This document shows, piece after piece, positions 36,801 through 44,234 of a stretch of DNA of 64,000 bases (position 1 is its first letter; the number at the start of each line of letters is the position of its first letter). Source of the stretch: Flavobacteriales bacterium UBA1986 (GTDB taxonomy: Bacteria > Bacteroidota > Bacteroidia > Flavobacteriales_G > Salibacteraceae); NCBI GenBank assembly GCA_002336245.1, contig DDDG01000006.1:124001-188000 (forward strand), given 5' to 3'. The position numbers and the translations under genes were made by a program. The notes under the pieces are model-generated. The model had not been told where the DNA came from. It worked only from the letters and a program-made list of their open reading frames with translations, and did no database searches.

Positions 36801-36803
36801 CAT
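30807..36803 (-). CDS. Giant envelope protein: TPR, PD40, coiled-coil linker and three SPOR-like repeats
   Basis: The 1998-residue protein has four parts. (1) A signal peptide, TFVIIAFLLLCVNPLSMQA, preceded by an unusually long 27-residue n-region if the ATG at 36803 is used; that ATG is coupled to the upstream stop (ATGA), while a TTG at 36725 would give a short leader. (2) TPR repeats at ~50-170 (YFETGKYRDALPLYSQLVSN, YDFKRAVNNYKKFI). (3) PD40/WD40-like beta-propeller repeats at ~230-370 (TIYFTSIKGEEGSGSDLYTA, TLYFSSKGHNSLGGYDVFKS, TAYFSSKRSSKQGEVHVY). (4) A ~1250-residue low-complexity, highly charged coiled-coil and Ser/Gly/Asn/Gln-rich region. The last ~345 residues are three SPOR-like repeats. 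I found no OmpA-type peptidoglycan domain. It is probably a periplasmic or outer membrane scaffold that touches peptidoglycan through the SPOR-like repeats. Confidence 0.8.
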   Translation of the reverse strand: MMLSLFHMLDSLRNGNFADFAKTHCRLRTFVIIAFLLLCVNPLSMQAQPSSEKELRKVAEEYFETGKYRDALPLYSQLVSNYPKDPNYNYRYGACLTFGGEDKSKGLEYLKYSVTRPDVEPQSYFFLGKAYHLNYDFKRAVNNYKKFISLSKPKEQSQYEVQGHLKQAESGQSLLRNITDIVVLEKKKLQEADFFKVYDLEEFGGKMVLKPEEFRSEYEKKEGIESVMYLPKDASTIYFTSIKGEEGSGSDLYTAERNHKGWSSPKAIASLNTDLDEGFPFMHPDGNTLYFSSKGHNSLGGYDVFKSEYNTTTGKFEKPVNMDFAINTPDDDFLFISDADQKTAYFSSKRSSKQGEVHVYKINMKRVALDVAIITGIFESKSTKKAKIDVKDVERGVQIGSWETDGTSGKYLIELPQTGKFQFLVDYEGSQVTHSGIVELKNQDPFSPLFQEMKIENQGTVDEKLIIKNMIDIEISDDDPVIADIFKKRAQLDVTPQDKVDRAQKAEPVLASNTSDRPKLEIVNEGKKPVGGAEAADNAEALAEASAGTTTKNSGSTENGATDSESSEIGAKSSSTGSVPPGSISPTGRLKFELTSLPATKDEIIEVSFNNAKSLEKDAQILELESEVAKNIAKNKRRESGYKSKEAANLLASIDTNITSPTNLKTQDRVKRLDRQSELLLDEARTAEQLAEKLNDRAYQKRSGVAIATSYANQIQNSIDENNTESSLAKLKELQNYVEEQKQEKSSIDYSEEDVEEKLKAKQTTYKNQRQYADRLKDEVFAKEKTLLTAKAGSKNAETLSKEIESDREAARQADARAKSTGREVETLARELAVITEIIDNVQSSQPIRALASETPDATILPKVVDVEDVLTAVAEDETLESYEEVADEAATPEFTEDGLHIVEQNSVSSHSASEVRAEGSVGREHNYAHTDFEAPSGSRFNTDHLMEQLTSPEDQSLIKIMRSGYHNAYQNDFMHVAEERDEVKRAMKMKVLNEDWLADMDRERKYLDSVETVDDSPELYATIEERKSNLYKLHQIKERELEKNVSQLDRLAAEGSVDLVALEQEVKESYTPDPVPYVVNATASPDEQNAAELASQTRNQNQAAPGNSSTANGQGTSESAGNNAQTEGAKGTGGSGSDNQNEAFENGESASRFDDTGIESGSTQSSLTRSNSEAGATANSQQNNKASSSNQSSGSSSQEIETLDAPDVASITELEAGRSSSAGPITGASGTRPSGAANSIFNEESKFEAESPAGQLIPEAQSKTQIQGVSRDVRNTLQNNQGSAQSELESLETELGNLNTELATTKKKKKRRVLEAQIVDVESQVNNQRKIVDAYVTQIEALDELTTVDANSFNKSGSTAAELSPADMASMQAQELEQMAKDTLQYAEDLKALAENTKKKKEKKRLIAKAEVLTEKAERMTKQAEVSNIEAEELRVVEANVVDVRNKVRLEIPEVSEVVSTNDAQEIANSPAYKRFDNRVALGERKIQQAQVLYEDVKKAEAEAVMMETELQEMENLANEQEDPAQKEALMTKVESLRERAAEKREIADRKFKEAEVLAIEGNKERNAAIAEVLKLNEVERQGILALVTQQKTGTVALPSQQGFSKDDFSKIVQGQMEIPGVLTSAIYKKIDFNESLYGPDNPIPVNSSLPEGVCYAVQVGAFLRPISQDVFRGFAPVRGEDGPNGFTRYSAGIFKKINEANLAKNEIRAIGYKDAFVVAYRDGNRIPVFEAKKILEGEAQGQASEVASAAASSTEGTSSTNSNGASEELPENARLYSGEDVKGLYYTVQVGAYSREVPPSAMFNLSPLVSHQTGGLVKYTSGIYQDIAPASAAKTRIRDLGISDAFVTIYYGGNRVSQAEADQLVAEQGPSVFAKEEGLQNRVPSKSNTPQVSPPASKPAPSGNAGGIEFVVQVGAYESEVPFEDAQIILGISNLGLDVVIEGNMTKYIVGGYTSYQEANDFKEKIIAEGLKGAFILAMQNGKQVDLQRAIQLSGN
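30810..31844 (-). repeat. Three tandem SPOR-like repeats within the giant envelope gene
   Basis: Residues ~1654-1735, ~1785-1868 and ~1910-1995 share the strand (V/Y)xVQVGA(F/Y): CYAVQVGAF, YYTVQVGAY and FVVQVGAY. Each continues with YSAGIF/YTSGIY/YIVGGY, an 'A...A...I' helix, and DAFVVAY/DAFVTIY/GAFILAM, then a basic end. Pro/Ser/Gly-rich linkers separate them. SPOR domains of other proteins bind glycan strands lacking stem peptides. Confidence 0.7.
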
Positions 36804-39800
36804 TCGAGAGATCGCAGGAAGGCTGCTTTTTTAGATTTGTTCGAAAGAATGAACTTGTATTTGGCCTGCCCTTTTTCACGTTCCAACTTGTTCTTTCCAG
36901 TCTTTACGTCCAAGATTTTTTGGTTGAACTCAGAATTGGAGGATATGGCTTGCAATATTTCAGTTTGGTAATTGAAGTAGTACCAGTTCTTCTTGTCCAA
37001 CTCCAAATAGATGTTGAGGATGTCGCCGCTTCTTCTCTTCTTCAACTGAATTTTACCGTTCAATTCTACGTAGAGTTCTTTCTTCAGGATGTTCCCCACA
37101 TTGATTGGTCCAACAGATTCGTATGCGCTGCTCGTAGGGTTCCATTCCATTTGAACTTCTGAGAACACTAAAGCTTTTTCGAGCTCTTTTGGGAATTTCT
37201 TGAAACCTCCATAAAAACTGAGGTCTGAGATGAGCTTCAATCCATCTGTTTCTCCAACAATCTCTTTTAGGTTTTTCTGAAAGACATCCCTATCAAAGTC
37301 GTAGCGATCCAAATCTGTACGTTCTTCAATCTCCTTGGTCATCTCTTTCAATGCTTTGTCCTCAAAGAAGAAATCGACGATCATCGTCACCCGCATTCCG
37401 AGACTGTCCTTCTTCATGTCGTAGGTGGTTTCTCCAAATGGACTTACTCCTACTCTTCCTAGCTTGAGTCCGTAGTCCATTTCACCTTCACCATAAACCC
37501 AGCAATCCTCTCTATGGTAACTGATGTAGTTTCCAGGAAGACTGCGCTCTTCGAGCTTCGGCAAATTGGATATGCGGTACTCATTCGAAGTTTTATCGAA
37601 GAATAAATAACCTTGTGCCGTCATAATCTCTTTGTCCGTTTTTCGAATGGGCATGGAAATGAAGGTCGGATACATCTTATAAGGGTCGAGGCTAAGAATC
37701 ACACCTTTCTTCAACGGGATCCCTGTTTCCGACTCCACAAGAGAGTCGATGGGTATGTAAATGCTCAATGGGTCAATGGCCGACTTAAACTTAAACCATG
37801 GAGCCGCCATCCCTTGACAGAATTGCTTGATTTGAGTCTTACCGTCGAACGTAAGTTCTTGCTCACTTGCGGTGAGATAGACATTCCCGTAAAACTTAAA
37901 GTCTGGGCTCAGAGTAAAGCTTGCTAGTTTCTCGATCGTTCCTTCCGCAACCGTTTGAACCGTTGCATCTGAATAGAGTTTCTCGAAGTTGATCATTAAC
38001 TTTTCTCCGCGCTCATCGATGTAGTCGTAATCTGCTTTACCCTCATACTTCTTCTTACCCAAAATCTTCAATTCAGCATTGTACAACTGATGGAAGCGCG
38101 TGATTGCGTTGGCGGTTACCTTAGCATTCTTCAGCGGTTTCATAACCGCATCATGCAGAATCACAACCCTCTGACTGTCAGGGAATACAATGGCATCAGC
38201 TACCTCAATGTTCTCCACTTGATTCGCCGTAAGGATGGAAGTACGTGTGTCCCATCTACAAGCACTTGAGTAGAAGAAGAGTGAATCCTGGTCTGGATGG
38301 ATTGATGTCAGTTTTGCTCCTTCGATGGAAACCGCACTGGCACCTTTCTGCTCCGTTCTTTTCTTACCAGAAAGCTCTACAGTTTCTTGATCCATGAACC
38401 ATTTGAAGCGGTCCATACGGGCGATGTATTGATTGTCTTTGAATTCCATGATGGAACTCTCCCCATTAGATTCAAACTCTCCCATGCGCTTTTTAAAGTC
38501 GACGTGGGCTTTAATGTTGTTTGTTACGAAGCCAATTCCACCCAAATCACCATTTCTAAGCGAGAAGTCAGCAGTGTCTGAATCAAATTCACTGAATTTG
38601 AAAGTCATTAAATTCGATTCCAAAATGGCATTCTCAAATTCAAACTTTCCATTTCCAGTAAGGCTTTCAGGCGAGTAAGTAATGTGTCCTTTCAAGGTCG
38701 ATTTACCGTCGTAGAAACGCAGCGGCTGATCAATCATTTCTACCGACAGTGTATCTCGATATGGCTCAAAGTGCCACTCAACATCTGAACCGGTTACTGG
38801 AGGATATTCAACAGCGCCCATTTGCTCTTCGATGAAGAAGTTCTGGGCAATGGCGTTCATGCTGTCGGGGAAAAAGAAGAATGACTTCGACTCTGCCGTC
38901 GATGTCAGATATTCCAAATAGCCATTTCCTTTCAATCCGTCGTGGCTCAAAATAATGTCGTTGTAAAAAGTCCCCTTGCCACCATAAGTTGGCATTCCTT
39001 TGTCGGGAGTTTCGTGTCTAAAACCAAGGGAATAATCGGTCTGAAGGCTCAGCTTCTGGTTGAAGGTTTCAAAAATCCCTGCCGACTTAAAGGTTCCTGC
39101 AAACTGGATGGCGTCGTTCTGGAAGTTATCGAGGCTATCGAATTCAAACGGTTCAATCTTGAAATAGAAGCTATCCCTTTTGTAGATCCCATCTTGGATG
39201 TAGGGCTTTTCGTAGTACACGTAGGACTCCTTGAAGGAGGTAAAACGCGGGTATTTTTTTACAGGAATGATTCCCGATCTATTGTTGGGCTTATCTACCT
39301 CTAGCAGTCCGTTCACATTTTCAATAACCGACTCAACTCGCTTCAACTTCTTTTGTCCGTACTTATCCTTCTCCTCGGTTTCGACATAGAGCCGCAGGGA
39401 GTCGATGATTGGCATATCAATTTTGAAACTGTCGTAATCGAAGGAGAAGTTCTTCCCAAAGTATTCAAGCTTTCCAGCAGTTACAACCCCAGAGAAATCG
39501 AAATCGCGGTTCTTGTGCATTACGATCTCACCTCCAACGGGATATATGAATACGTTGTGAGAATCTGAGAGACCAATGCGACGCACCCCTTCCATGGTCA
39601 GTTCCATGGTCATGAGATTTAGAACGGCATTGTCTCCATTCTTGGGATCAGAGTTCACCTCAATGATGTCGTAGTCTTCCTTCTTAATCTTTGATTGAAT
39701 GTAGTGCGCAACCTTCGGCTTCACAGTGATGATGTTCTCTTCGAAGTCGTAACTCAAGAAACCACGCGTCGACAATTCCATTAGGAATGGTTTCACTTCA

Positions 39801-41251
39801 TTCTCTGGTATTTTCCAGCATCGAGCAACATCTCCGGTCGTCATTACATCACCGTAATTCTCCATACATCGCTGAATTACCACCAAAGGATTTACGTTGG
39901 CCAATCCGTACAAATCGTCGAATCTGTACTCTTTGAAATAATCCATGGATTCGAACAATGCCGCTCGCTGAGTGGAACGGAATAAGGGCTTCATCTCAAT
40001 TAGGTCGTCGTCAATGGCCCACTCCAAGGATTCAAAATACATCTCAAGCTGGTGGTAGGAATTGAAGAAAGGCGTTCGGTGAACCCCAAGCTTGGTGCGT
40101 GCTAGAAACACTTTTCGCTCATCACTTTTAAGTTTAAAGTCCACTCCCGGATGGTAAATGGAATCTCCTTCGAAGTGAAAAGTAACCTCAGCGCGGTCGT
40201 TTAAAATTTGGTCGGATCGAATGATGAATGCAGAGGACCTTACCGTAAGCATAACCTTCTCTCCTCTTCTTATTCTAAGCGTCGCTTTACTTTCTTCCGT
40301 CGATGACCCAATGATGCGCGAACCTCTTTGGGAAAAACCCCCATCATAATCGACTGATCGTACGATGTCCCGAATTCGAAGCCTGTCCGTTTGTGATACA
40401 AATTGAGGATAGCTAGCTTTTTCAGGCGTTTGGTTGGCTAGGACCTTCTCGACTAACGTCCCTTTTAAGCTTGCCTCACCGAAAAAGGATTTGTTGACAA
40501 ATACTACATCGTTGGCGGTGTAGGTCGCCCTCCGAATGTCGAATTCATATTTTCCCAATTCAGCATAAACTTCATTTCGCGGAAGTTCAGATCGGTCGAA
40601 GTAAACAGTTCCTCCTTCTCCCATCCACTTTTTCTCGTGATAAATGAACTTTCCTTTTCCCCCATAAATCACTGCACTATCTCCACGGGAAAGACATTTT
40701 AAATCGAGCTGCTCAAAACTGATGATTGGGTTGTAACTCTCGTCGTATTCGATGGTGAATCGATTTGTATTGGCCTTCCACACAACACTGTTCGTCAGAT
40801 ACAAAGCGTTTTCTCTAAAGAGGTCTTCACTGAAATTCAGAAACTGTTCAAAGCGCTTCTTCCGCTTTCCCTCAAGCAGATAATCCACTCCTTTATGCCA
40901 ATTGAAAAATTCCGATTCCGCCTTCCCTGATTTCACAAAACTGCTCACCGAAATCAGATACGCTTCAAATACAGGAAAAGGCAACATCCTTTTTTCGAGC
41001 ATCTTATCGCAGGTCTCGTAGACGATTGTCCGCAATTTTGGCGAGAAATAACCACCAAACCAAATTGGCTCGAAGGATTCCATAAACTCCTTAGTCTCAG
41101 GTTTCCGCACATCGCGCATGAACTTATCCATGGTTTCAAGAAACTCAATGGAATCTTTAGGAAACACTTCCGGACGGAAAAATTGCTGTGCCTTCCCTAC
41201 AAAAGAGAAGCACATAAAGAGGAATAATGTGGCGAGTCTAATTCCAGCCAT
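36800..41251 (-). CDS. Giant exported beta-rich protein of unknown function
   Basis: The 1483-residue protein has a signal peptide (MAGIRLATLFLFMCFSFVGKA). After ~160 helical residues come long runs of short beta strands with acidic turns. Segments such as FDIRRATYTANDVVFVNKS, STLKGHITYSPESLTGNGKF, TSILTANQVENIEVADA and ITRFHQLYNAELKILGKKK resemble the strand-turn pattern of OstA/LptA-like or TamB-like jelly rolls. Residues ~470-535 look like a short helical winged insert (DVARCWKIPENEVKPFLMEL). There is no barrel C-terminus, sorting domain or catalytic motif. Its start lies 13 bases inside the end of prmA and its stop overlaps the next start by ATGA. I cannot assign a function; a role in envelope or lipid-transport structure is inference. 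Confidence 0.75.
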   Translation of the reverse strand: MAGIRLATLFLFMCFSFVGKAQQFFRPEVFPKDSIEFLETMDKFMRDVRKPETKEFMESFEPIWFGGYFSPKLRTIVYETCDKMLEKRMLPFPVFEAYLISVSSFVKSGKAESEFFNWHKGVDYLLEGKRKKRFEQFLNFSEDLFRENALYLTNSVVWKANTNRFTIEYDESYNPIISFEQLDLKCLSRGDSAVIYGGKGKFIYHEKKWMGEGGTVYFDRSELPRNEVYAELGKYEFDIRRATYTANDVVFVNKSFFGEASLKGTLVEKVLANQTPEKASYPQFVSQTDRLRIRDIVRSVDYDGGFSQRGSRIIGSSTEESKATLRIRRGEKVMLTVRSSAFIIRSDQILNDRAEVTFHFEGDSIYHPGVDFKLKSDERKVFLARTKLGVHRTPFFNSYHQLEMYFESLEWAIDDDLIEMKPLFRSTQRAALFESMDYFKEYRFDDLYGLANVNPLVVIQRCMENYGDVMTTGDVARCWKIPENEVKPFLMELSTRGFLSYDFEENIITVKPKVAHYIQSKIKKEDYDIIEVNSDPKNGDNAVLNLMTMELTMEGVRRIGLSDSHNVFIYPVGGEIVMHKNRDFDFSGVVTAGKLEYFGKNFSFDYDSFKIDMPIIDSLRLYVETEEKDKYGQKKLKRVESVIENVNGLLEVDKPNNRSGIIPVKKYPRFTSFKESYVYYEKPYIQDGIYKRDSFYFKIEPFEFDSLDNFQNDAIQFAGTFKSAGIFETFNQKLSLQTDYSLGFRHETPDKGMPTYGGKGTFYNDIILSHDGLKGNGYLEYLTSTAESKSFFFFPDSMNAIAQNFFIEEQMGAVEYPPVTGSDVEWHFEPYRDTLSVEMIDQPLRFYDGKSTLKGHITYSPESLTGNGKFEFENAILESNLMTFKFSEFDSDTADFSLRNGDLGGIGFVTNNIKAHVDFKKRMGEFESNGESSIMEFKDNQYIARMDRFKWFMDQETVELSGKKRTEQKGASAVSIEGAKLTSIHPDQDSLFFYSSACRWDTRTSILTANQVENIEVADAIVFPDSQRVVILHDAVMKPLKNAKVTANAITRFHQLYNAELKILGKKKYEGKADYDYIDERGEKLMINFEKLYSDATVQTVAEGTIEKLASFTLSPDFKFYGNVYLTASEQELTFDGKTQIKQFCQGMAAPWFKFKSAIDPLSIYIPIDSLVESETGIPLKKGVILSLDPYKMYPTFISMPIRKTDKEIMTAQGYLFFDKTSNEYRISNLPKLEERSLPGNYISYHREDCWVYGEGEMDYGLKLGRVGVSPFGETTYDMKKDSLGMRVTMIVDFFFEDKALKEMTKEIEERTDLDRYDFDRDVFQKNLKEIVGETDGLKLISDLSFYGGFKKFPKELEKALVFSEVQMEWNPTSSAYESVGPINVGNILKKELYVELNGKIQLKKRRSGDILNIYLELDKKNWYYFNYQTEILQAISSNSEFNQKILDVKTGKNKLEREKGQAKYKFILSNKSKKAAFLRSLE

Positions 41252-42050
41252 AAGTCTGTTGTAACCAGTTTTCTCGGGTTTGCTCGCTCACAAGTTTGAG
41301 GTTCAGAGCTTGAGCCAGTTCTTGAAGTGCTTTTCTATCAGTCGCCAACACTCCACTCATTAGAATTAAACCGTTTGGATTAAGGTGCTTGAGATAGGAT
41401 TCCAATTGATCTCGCAGTGTATTCAAGTTGATGTTCGCTAGGATATAATCGTAGGTCCTCTTTGGAATGGAGTCTACATCCCCCAACCAGACTTCCAGTT
41501 TATCGACGGAATTGAGTCCTGCATTTTCGATGGTGTTGGCGACAGACCATTCATCAAAGTCGTAGGCACCCACTTCGATTGAATTGCGATTAGCAGCATA
41601 AATACCAAGAATACCTGTACCACAACCTATGTCGAGTACCGATGAATTTGCGAGCTCTAAAGAATGCATCGCATTCAGCATCATATAAGTGGTGGCATGA
41701 TGTGCAGTACCAAAGGCCATCTTCGGTGAAACGATGATTTCTTCCCGCGCCGTGCTTGGTTCGTGAAATGGGGCCCGGACGCATATTTTATCTTCGATCA
41801 TTACTGGAGTAAAATTCTTCTCCCAAAGAATGTTCCAGTTTTCTTCTTTAATCTGCCTCCAGCTAGTTCGATTGAGGTATTGATCATTCAGATCTTTGCG
41901 CAAACTTTTACTCAGCTGTTCTACTTTCGCGTAAGCCCTCAAACTTGTTTCATCCGTAGTGAATGAGTCGAAGGGCAAATCACTCAATTCCGCCAGAATA
42001 ATTTCAGCTTCAGATTCACTCTCAGTAGCAATCGTCAATTCTTCGTACAT
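41238..42050 (-). CDS. prmA: Ribosomal protein L11 methyltransferase
   Basis: The methyltransferase trimethylates lysines and the N-terminus of ribosomal protein L11. The SAM-binding motif I is VLDIGCGTGILGIYAANR, preceded by MAFGTAHHATTYMMLNAM, the family's 'FGTGxHxTT' motif; NIN in ILANINLNTL is the substrate/cofactor loop. Length 270, slightly short, as in Bacteroidota. I used the ATG at 42050, which overlaps the tpiA stop by 1 base (TGATG); a TTG 3 bases upstream is unlikely. Confidence 0.95.
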   Translation of the reverse strand: MYEELTIATESESEAEIILAELSDLPFDSFTTDETSLRAYAKVEQLSKSLRKDLNDQYLNRTSWRQIKEENWNILWEKNFTPVMIEDKICVRAPFHEPSTAREEIIVSPKMAFGTAHHATTYMMLNAMHSLELANSSVLDIGCGTGILGIYAANRNSIEVGAYDFDEWSVANTIENAGLNSVDKLEVWLGDVDSIPKRTYDYILANINLNTLRDQLESYLKHLNPNGLILMSGVLATDRKALQELAQALNLKLVSEQTRENWLQQTYGWN

Positions 42051-42796
42051 CAACTAACGCTTGCGATTTGCATGAAGTCTAAAGCATTGAGAGAAGCACC
42101 ACCAACCAATGCTCCGTCGATGTTCTTACAAGCAAAGAGTTCCGCTGCATTGCTAGGTTTAACGCTCCCACCATACAGAATGGGGGTATCTTGAGCGTAG
42201 GGGTCTCCGAATTTCGTCTTTAGAAAATCTCGAATGGCAGCATGCATTTCTTCGGCCTGCTCCGGACTGGCTGTCTCGCCCGTTCCGATTGCCCAAATGG
42301 GCTCATAGGCAATCACCAAATCTTCCAACATTTGAGAATCTTGATCTTTCATCACCTCTTCCAACTGTCTGAGCACGAAAGCCGTGTGGTCGCCAGATTT
42401 GCGAACTTCCAAAGTTTCACCACAACATAAAATCACTTCCAATCCGGCGTTACGAGCATTTGCGAATTTGACTCTTAAGATTTCAGAAGTATCTCCAAAG
42501 TATTGTCGGCGCTCGCTGTGACCCAAAATGCAATACTTCACATTTAAACTTTTCAGCATGGTGGCTGATACTTCGCCTGTGTAGGCTCCACCGTTGTACT
42601 GAGAGCAGTCTTGGGCTCCCAACGATATCCCAGTATCCTTAAGGCGCTCGGACACATCGTATATAAATGGAAATGGTGGGCAAACCACCACTTCGTCGCT
42701 TGTGAAGGATTCTACCCTCAAACTCCCTGCTAGGTCAGAAGCATCATAGAACTCTAGGTTTTGCTTCCAGTTGCCAGCAACAATCGATCTTGCCAT
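42050..42796 (-). CDS. tpiA: Triosephosphate isomerase
   Basis: Glycolytic enzyme interconverting dihydroxyacetone phosphate and glyceraldehyde 3-phosphate in the cytoplasm. Active-site residues are visible: AGNWKQN (Lys ~11), ILGHSERRQYFG (His ~94), IAYEPIWAIGTG (Glu ~166, followed by the flexible loop) and the phosphate-binding LYGGSV and GALVGGASL. At 248 residues it is normal. ATG 42796 gives MARSIVAGNWK. It heads the eight-gene string running to floA. Confidence 0.97.
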   Translation of the reverse strand: MARSIVAGNWKQNLEFYDASDLAGSLRVESFTSDEVVVCPPFPFIYDVSERLKDTGISLGAQDCSQYNGGAYTGEVSATMLKSLNVKYCILGHSERRQYFGDTSEILRVKFANARNAGLEVILCCGETLEVRKSGDHTAFVLRQLEEVMKDQDSQMLEDLVIAYEPIWAIGTGETASPEQAEEMHAAIRDFLKTKFGDPYAQDTPILYGGSVKPSNAAELFACKNIDGALVGGASLNALDFMQIASVS

Positions 42797-42813
42797 AAAC
42801 ATTGATGTTTAAG

Positions 42814-42821
42814 CAATGATA
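42814..42821 (-). promoter_or_regulatory. Possible -7 box for the tpiA operon
   Basis: TATCATTG on the minus strand matches TAnnTTTG at 5 of 6 fixed bases, 17 bases before the tpiA ATG. No -33 motif is visible. Confidence 0.3.
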
Positions 42822-42863
42822 CAACACTCTCTTAGGGAGATGTTTGCGGCTTGGATACTTTAT

Positions 42864-42885
42864 GAATAGTCAAAAGTGAATAGTC
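42864..42885. repeat. Short direct repeat upstream of tpiA
   Basis: GAATAGTC-N6-GAATAGTC: two exact 8-base copies with a 14-base period, ~70-90 bases before the tpiA start and touching the stop of the DoxX-like gene. The placement would suit a regulator site, but it could be chance. Confidence 0.3.
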
Positions 42886-44171
42886 TACTTCAGGTAGCTC
42901 TGCACTTCTTCGTAGGAAGGTAAGTCGTTGTGGTGCCACTTTTTCGTTACCCTACCCGCCTTTAGAATGATAATTCCAGGATTCGAACGGATCGTTGTCT
43001 TGAGCATCGTTGCATCGGCGGAAAGAAACGGCCCCGCCAAATTTGCAGTCTCACCTACCCGTGCTCTTGAGTCTGAAAGAGATGCTGTAAGGTGATAAAA
43101 ATAAAGACCATCTGCTTTTACAGACTCAGCCAATTCGGCCACCTTATTTAAACCTTCAAGGCTGCTCTTGTCGAGATCGTAGCTCACGGCTATAACAATG
43201 GGATTCTCACTCAGAATATCCATGGTAGCATCGTAACCGTCGTCGTCGAACAATACAAAATCATGCACAGGAGGTTCGTATCCTTCCTTAATTAAAATTG
43301 ATTCCGAAGTCTCCGTAATCTCCCAATTGTCGTCCTCCCAAATTTTAGAAGTGATGTATTCTTTGCTACTTATTTCTTTTGTTTCAGAAGTACTCTTGTT
43401 TACCATTGTATACACAACCCCATACTCTGGCGCGCTTTCTCCTTCAGGAATTTCCATTCCCTCCTGAATGCTTTTTCCTTCAGCATATGGACGGAAATCC
43501 TGCACTGGAAGATGCTGAATGCAATGAACGGAGAACACTGTGCTAGCAACTGTAGCAGCACCCACAGCAATCCACTCTTTCAGCTCCCCTTTCATAAATC
43601 GTCGAATGGCGATGATGATAAGAAATACGGCCAATGAGAACATCCAAGGCAAGGACCATGAAATCACGAGTTCGGAGAAGCCAGCAATGGCCAAAAGTCC
43701 TAAACCGAAGAATGCCAAGTCTTGCATTCCGCGGTTTGGTGTAATGTTCCTGCGCTCAATAAACAGGATGCCAATGAAGAAGAACAGAATGACATCTTTG
43801 GTAAACGATTGCCAAGGAGTAAACTTCAGAGCATCTCCAAAACATCCGCAGTCGGTCACCTTGTTGTAGTAGGCCGAATAGAAGGTTAGGAAAGTGAAGA
43901 AAATGATCATGATGAGCAGAGAGCTCGATACCAACTTGCTCTTCGCTCCTGATAGAACGGCCACCCCAAGAACTATTTCAATGATGCAAATGAATGCGCT
44001 CATCGCCAGCGCATAAGGATTTAGAAAGGCGAGATCTAAAACGTCGGGCGCGAAATAGTCGTTGAGCTTAAAGGCGAAGCCCATGGGGTCGTTCGCTTTA
44101 ATGAATCCAGAAACGATGAATAGAGCCCCAACTACAATTCTACTGATGTCCGTTAAAATCTTCATTTTCAA
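42885..44171 (-). CDS. DoxX/MauE-like membrane protein with a redoxin-like C-terminal region
   Basis: The 428-residue protein has an N-terminal DoxX/MauE-like four-helix unit (RIVVGALFIVSGFIKANDP, FICIIEIVLGVAVLSG, YYNKVTDCGCFGDALKF). DCGCFG is the conserved Cys motif of MauE-like proteins, which may act in electron transfer or disulfide formation. More helices lie at ~120-210. The C-terminal ~170 residues resemble a thioredoxin fold (IVIAVSYDLDKSSLEGL, LSDSRARVGETANLAGPFLS, GIIILKAGRVTKKW) but have no CxxC. This gene type is common next to tpiA in Bacteroidota. Function is not established. Confidence 0.85.
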   Translation of the reverse strand: MKMKILTDISRIVVGALFIVSGFIKANDPMGFAFKLNDYFAPDVLDLAFLNPYALAMSAFICIIEIVLGVAVLSGAKSKLVSSSLLIMIIFFTFLTFYSAYYNKVTDCGCFGDALKFTPWQSFTKDVILFFFIGILFIERRNITPNRGMQDLAFFGLGLLAIAGFSELVISWSLPWMFSLAVFLIIIAIRRFMKGELKEWIAVGAATVASTVFSVHCIQHLPVQDFRPYAEGKSIQEGMEIPEGESAPEYGVVYTMVNKSTSETKEISSKEYITSKIWEDDNWEITETSESILIKEGYEPPVHDFVLFDDDGYDATMDILSENPIVIAVSYDLDKSSLEGLNKVAELAESVKADGLYFYHLTASLSDSRARVGETANLAGPFLSADATMLKTTIRSNPGIIILKAGRVTKKWHHNDLPSYEEVQSYLK

Positions 44172-44181
44172 TTATTTTTTC

Positions 44182-44189
44182 AAAAATAC
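44182..44189 (-). promoter_or_regulatory. Promoter -7 box for the DoxX/MauE-like gene
   Basis: TATTTTTG on the minus strand matches TAnnTTTG exactly, 10 bases before the ATG at 44171. No -33 element is clear. Confidence 0.4.
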
Positions 44190-44234
44190 TAAGGAGGTCA
44201 GATGGCTAACAGTCTTTAGCAAAGCCTTAACAGC

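Noticed and set aside
30807..36803. OmpA-type peptidoglycan-binding domain in the 1998-residue protein
   Set aside because: PD40 proteins of Bacteroidota often end in one, so I looked for the 'N..LS..RA..V' pattern. It is absent; three SPOR-like repeats take its place.
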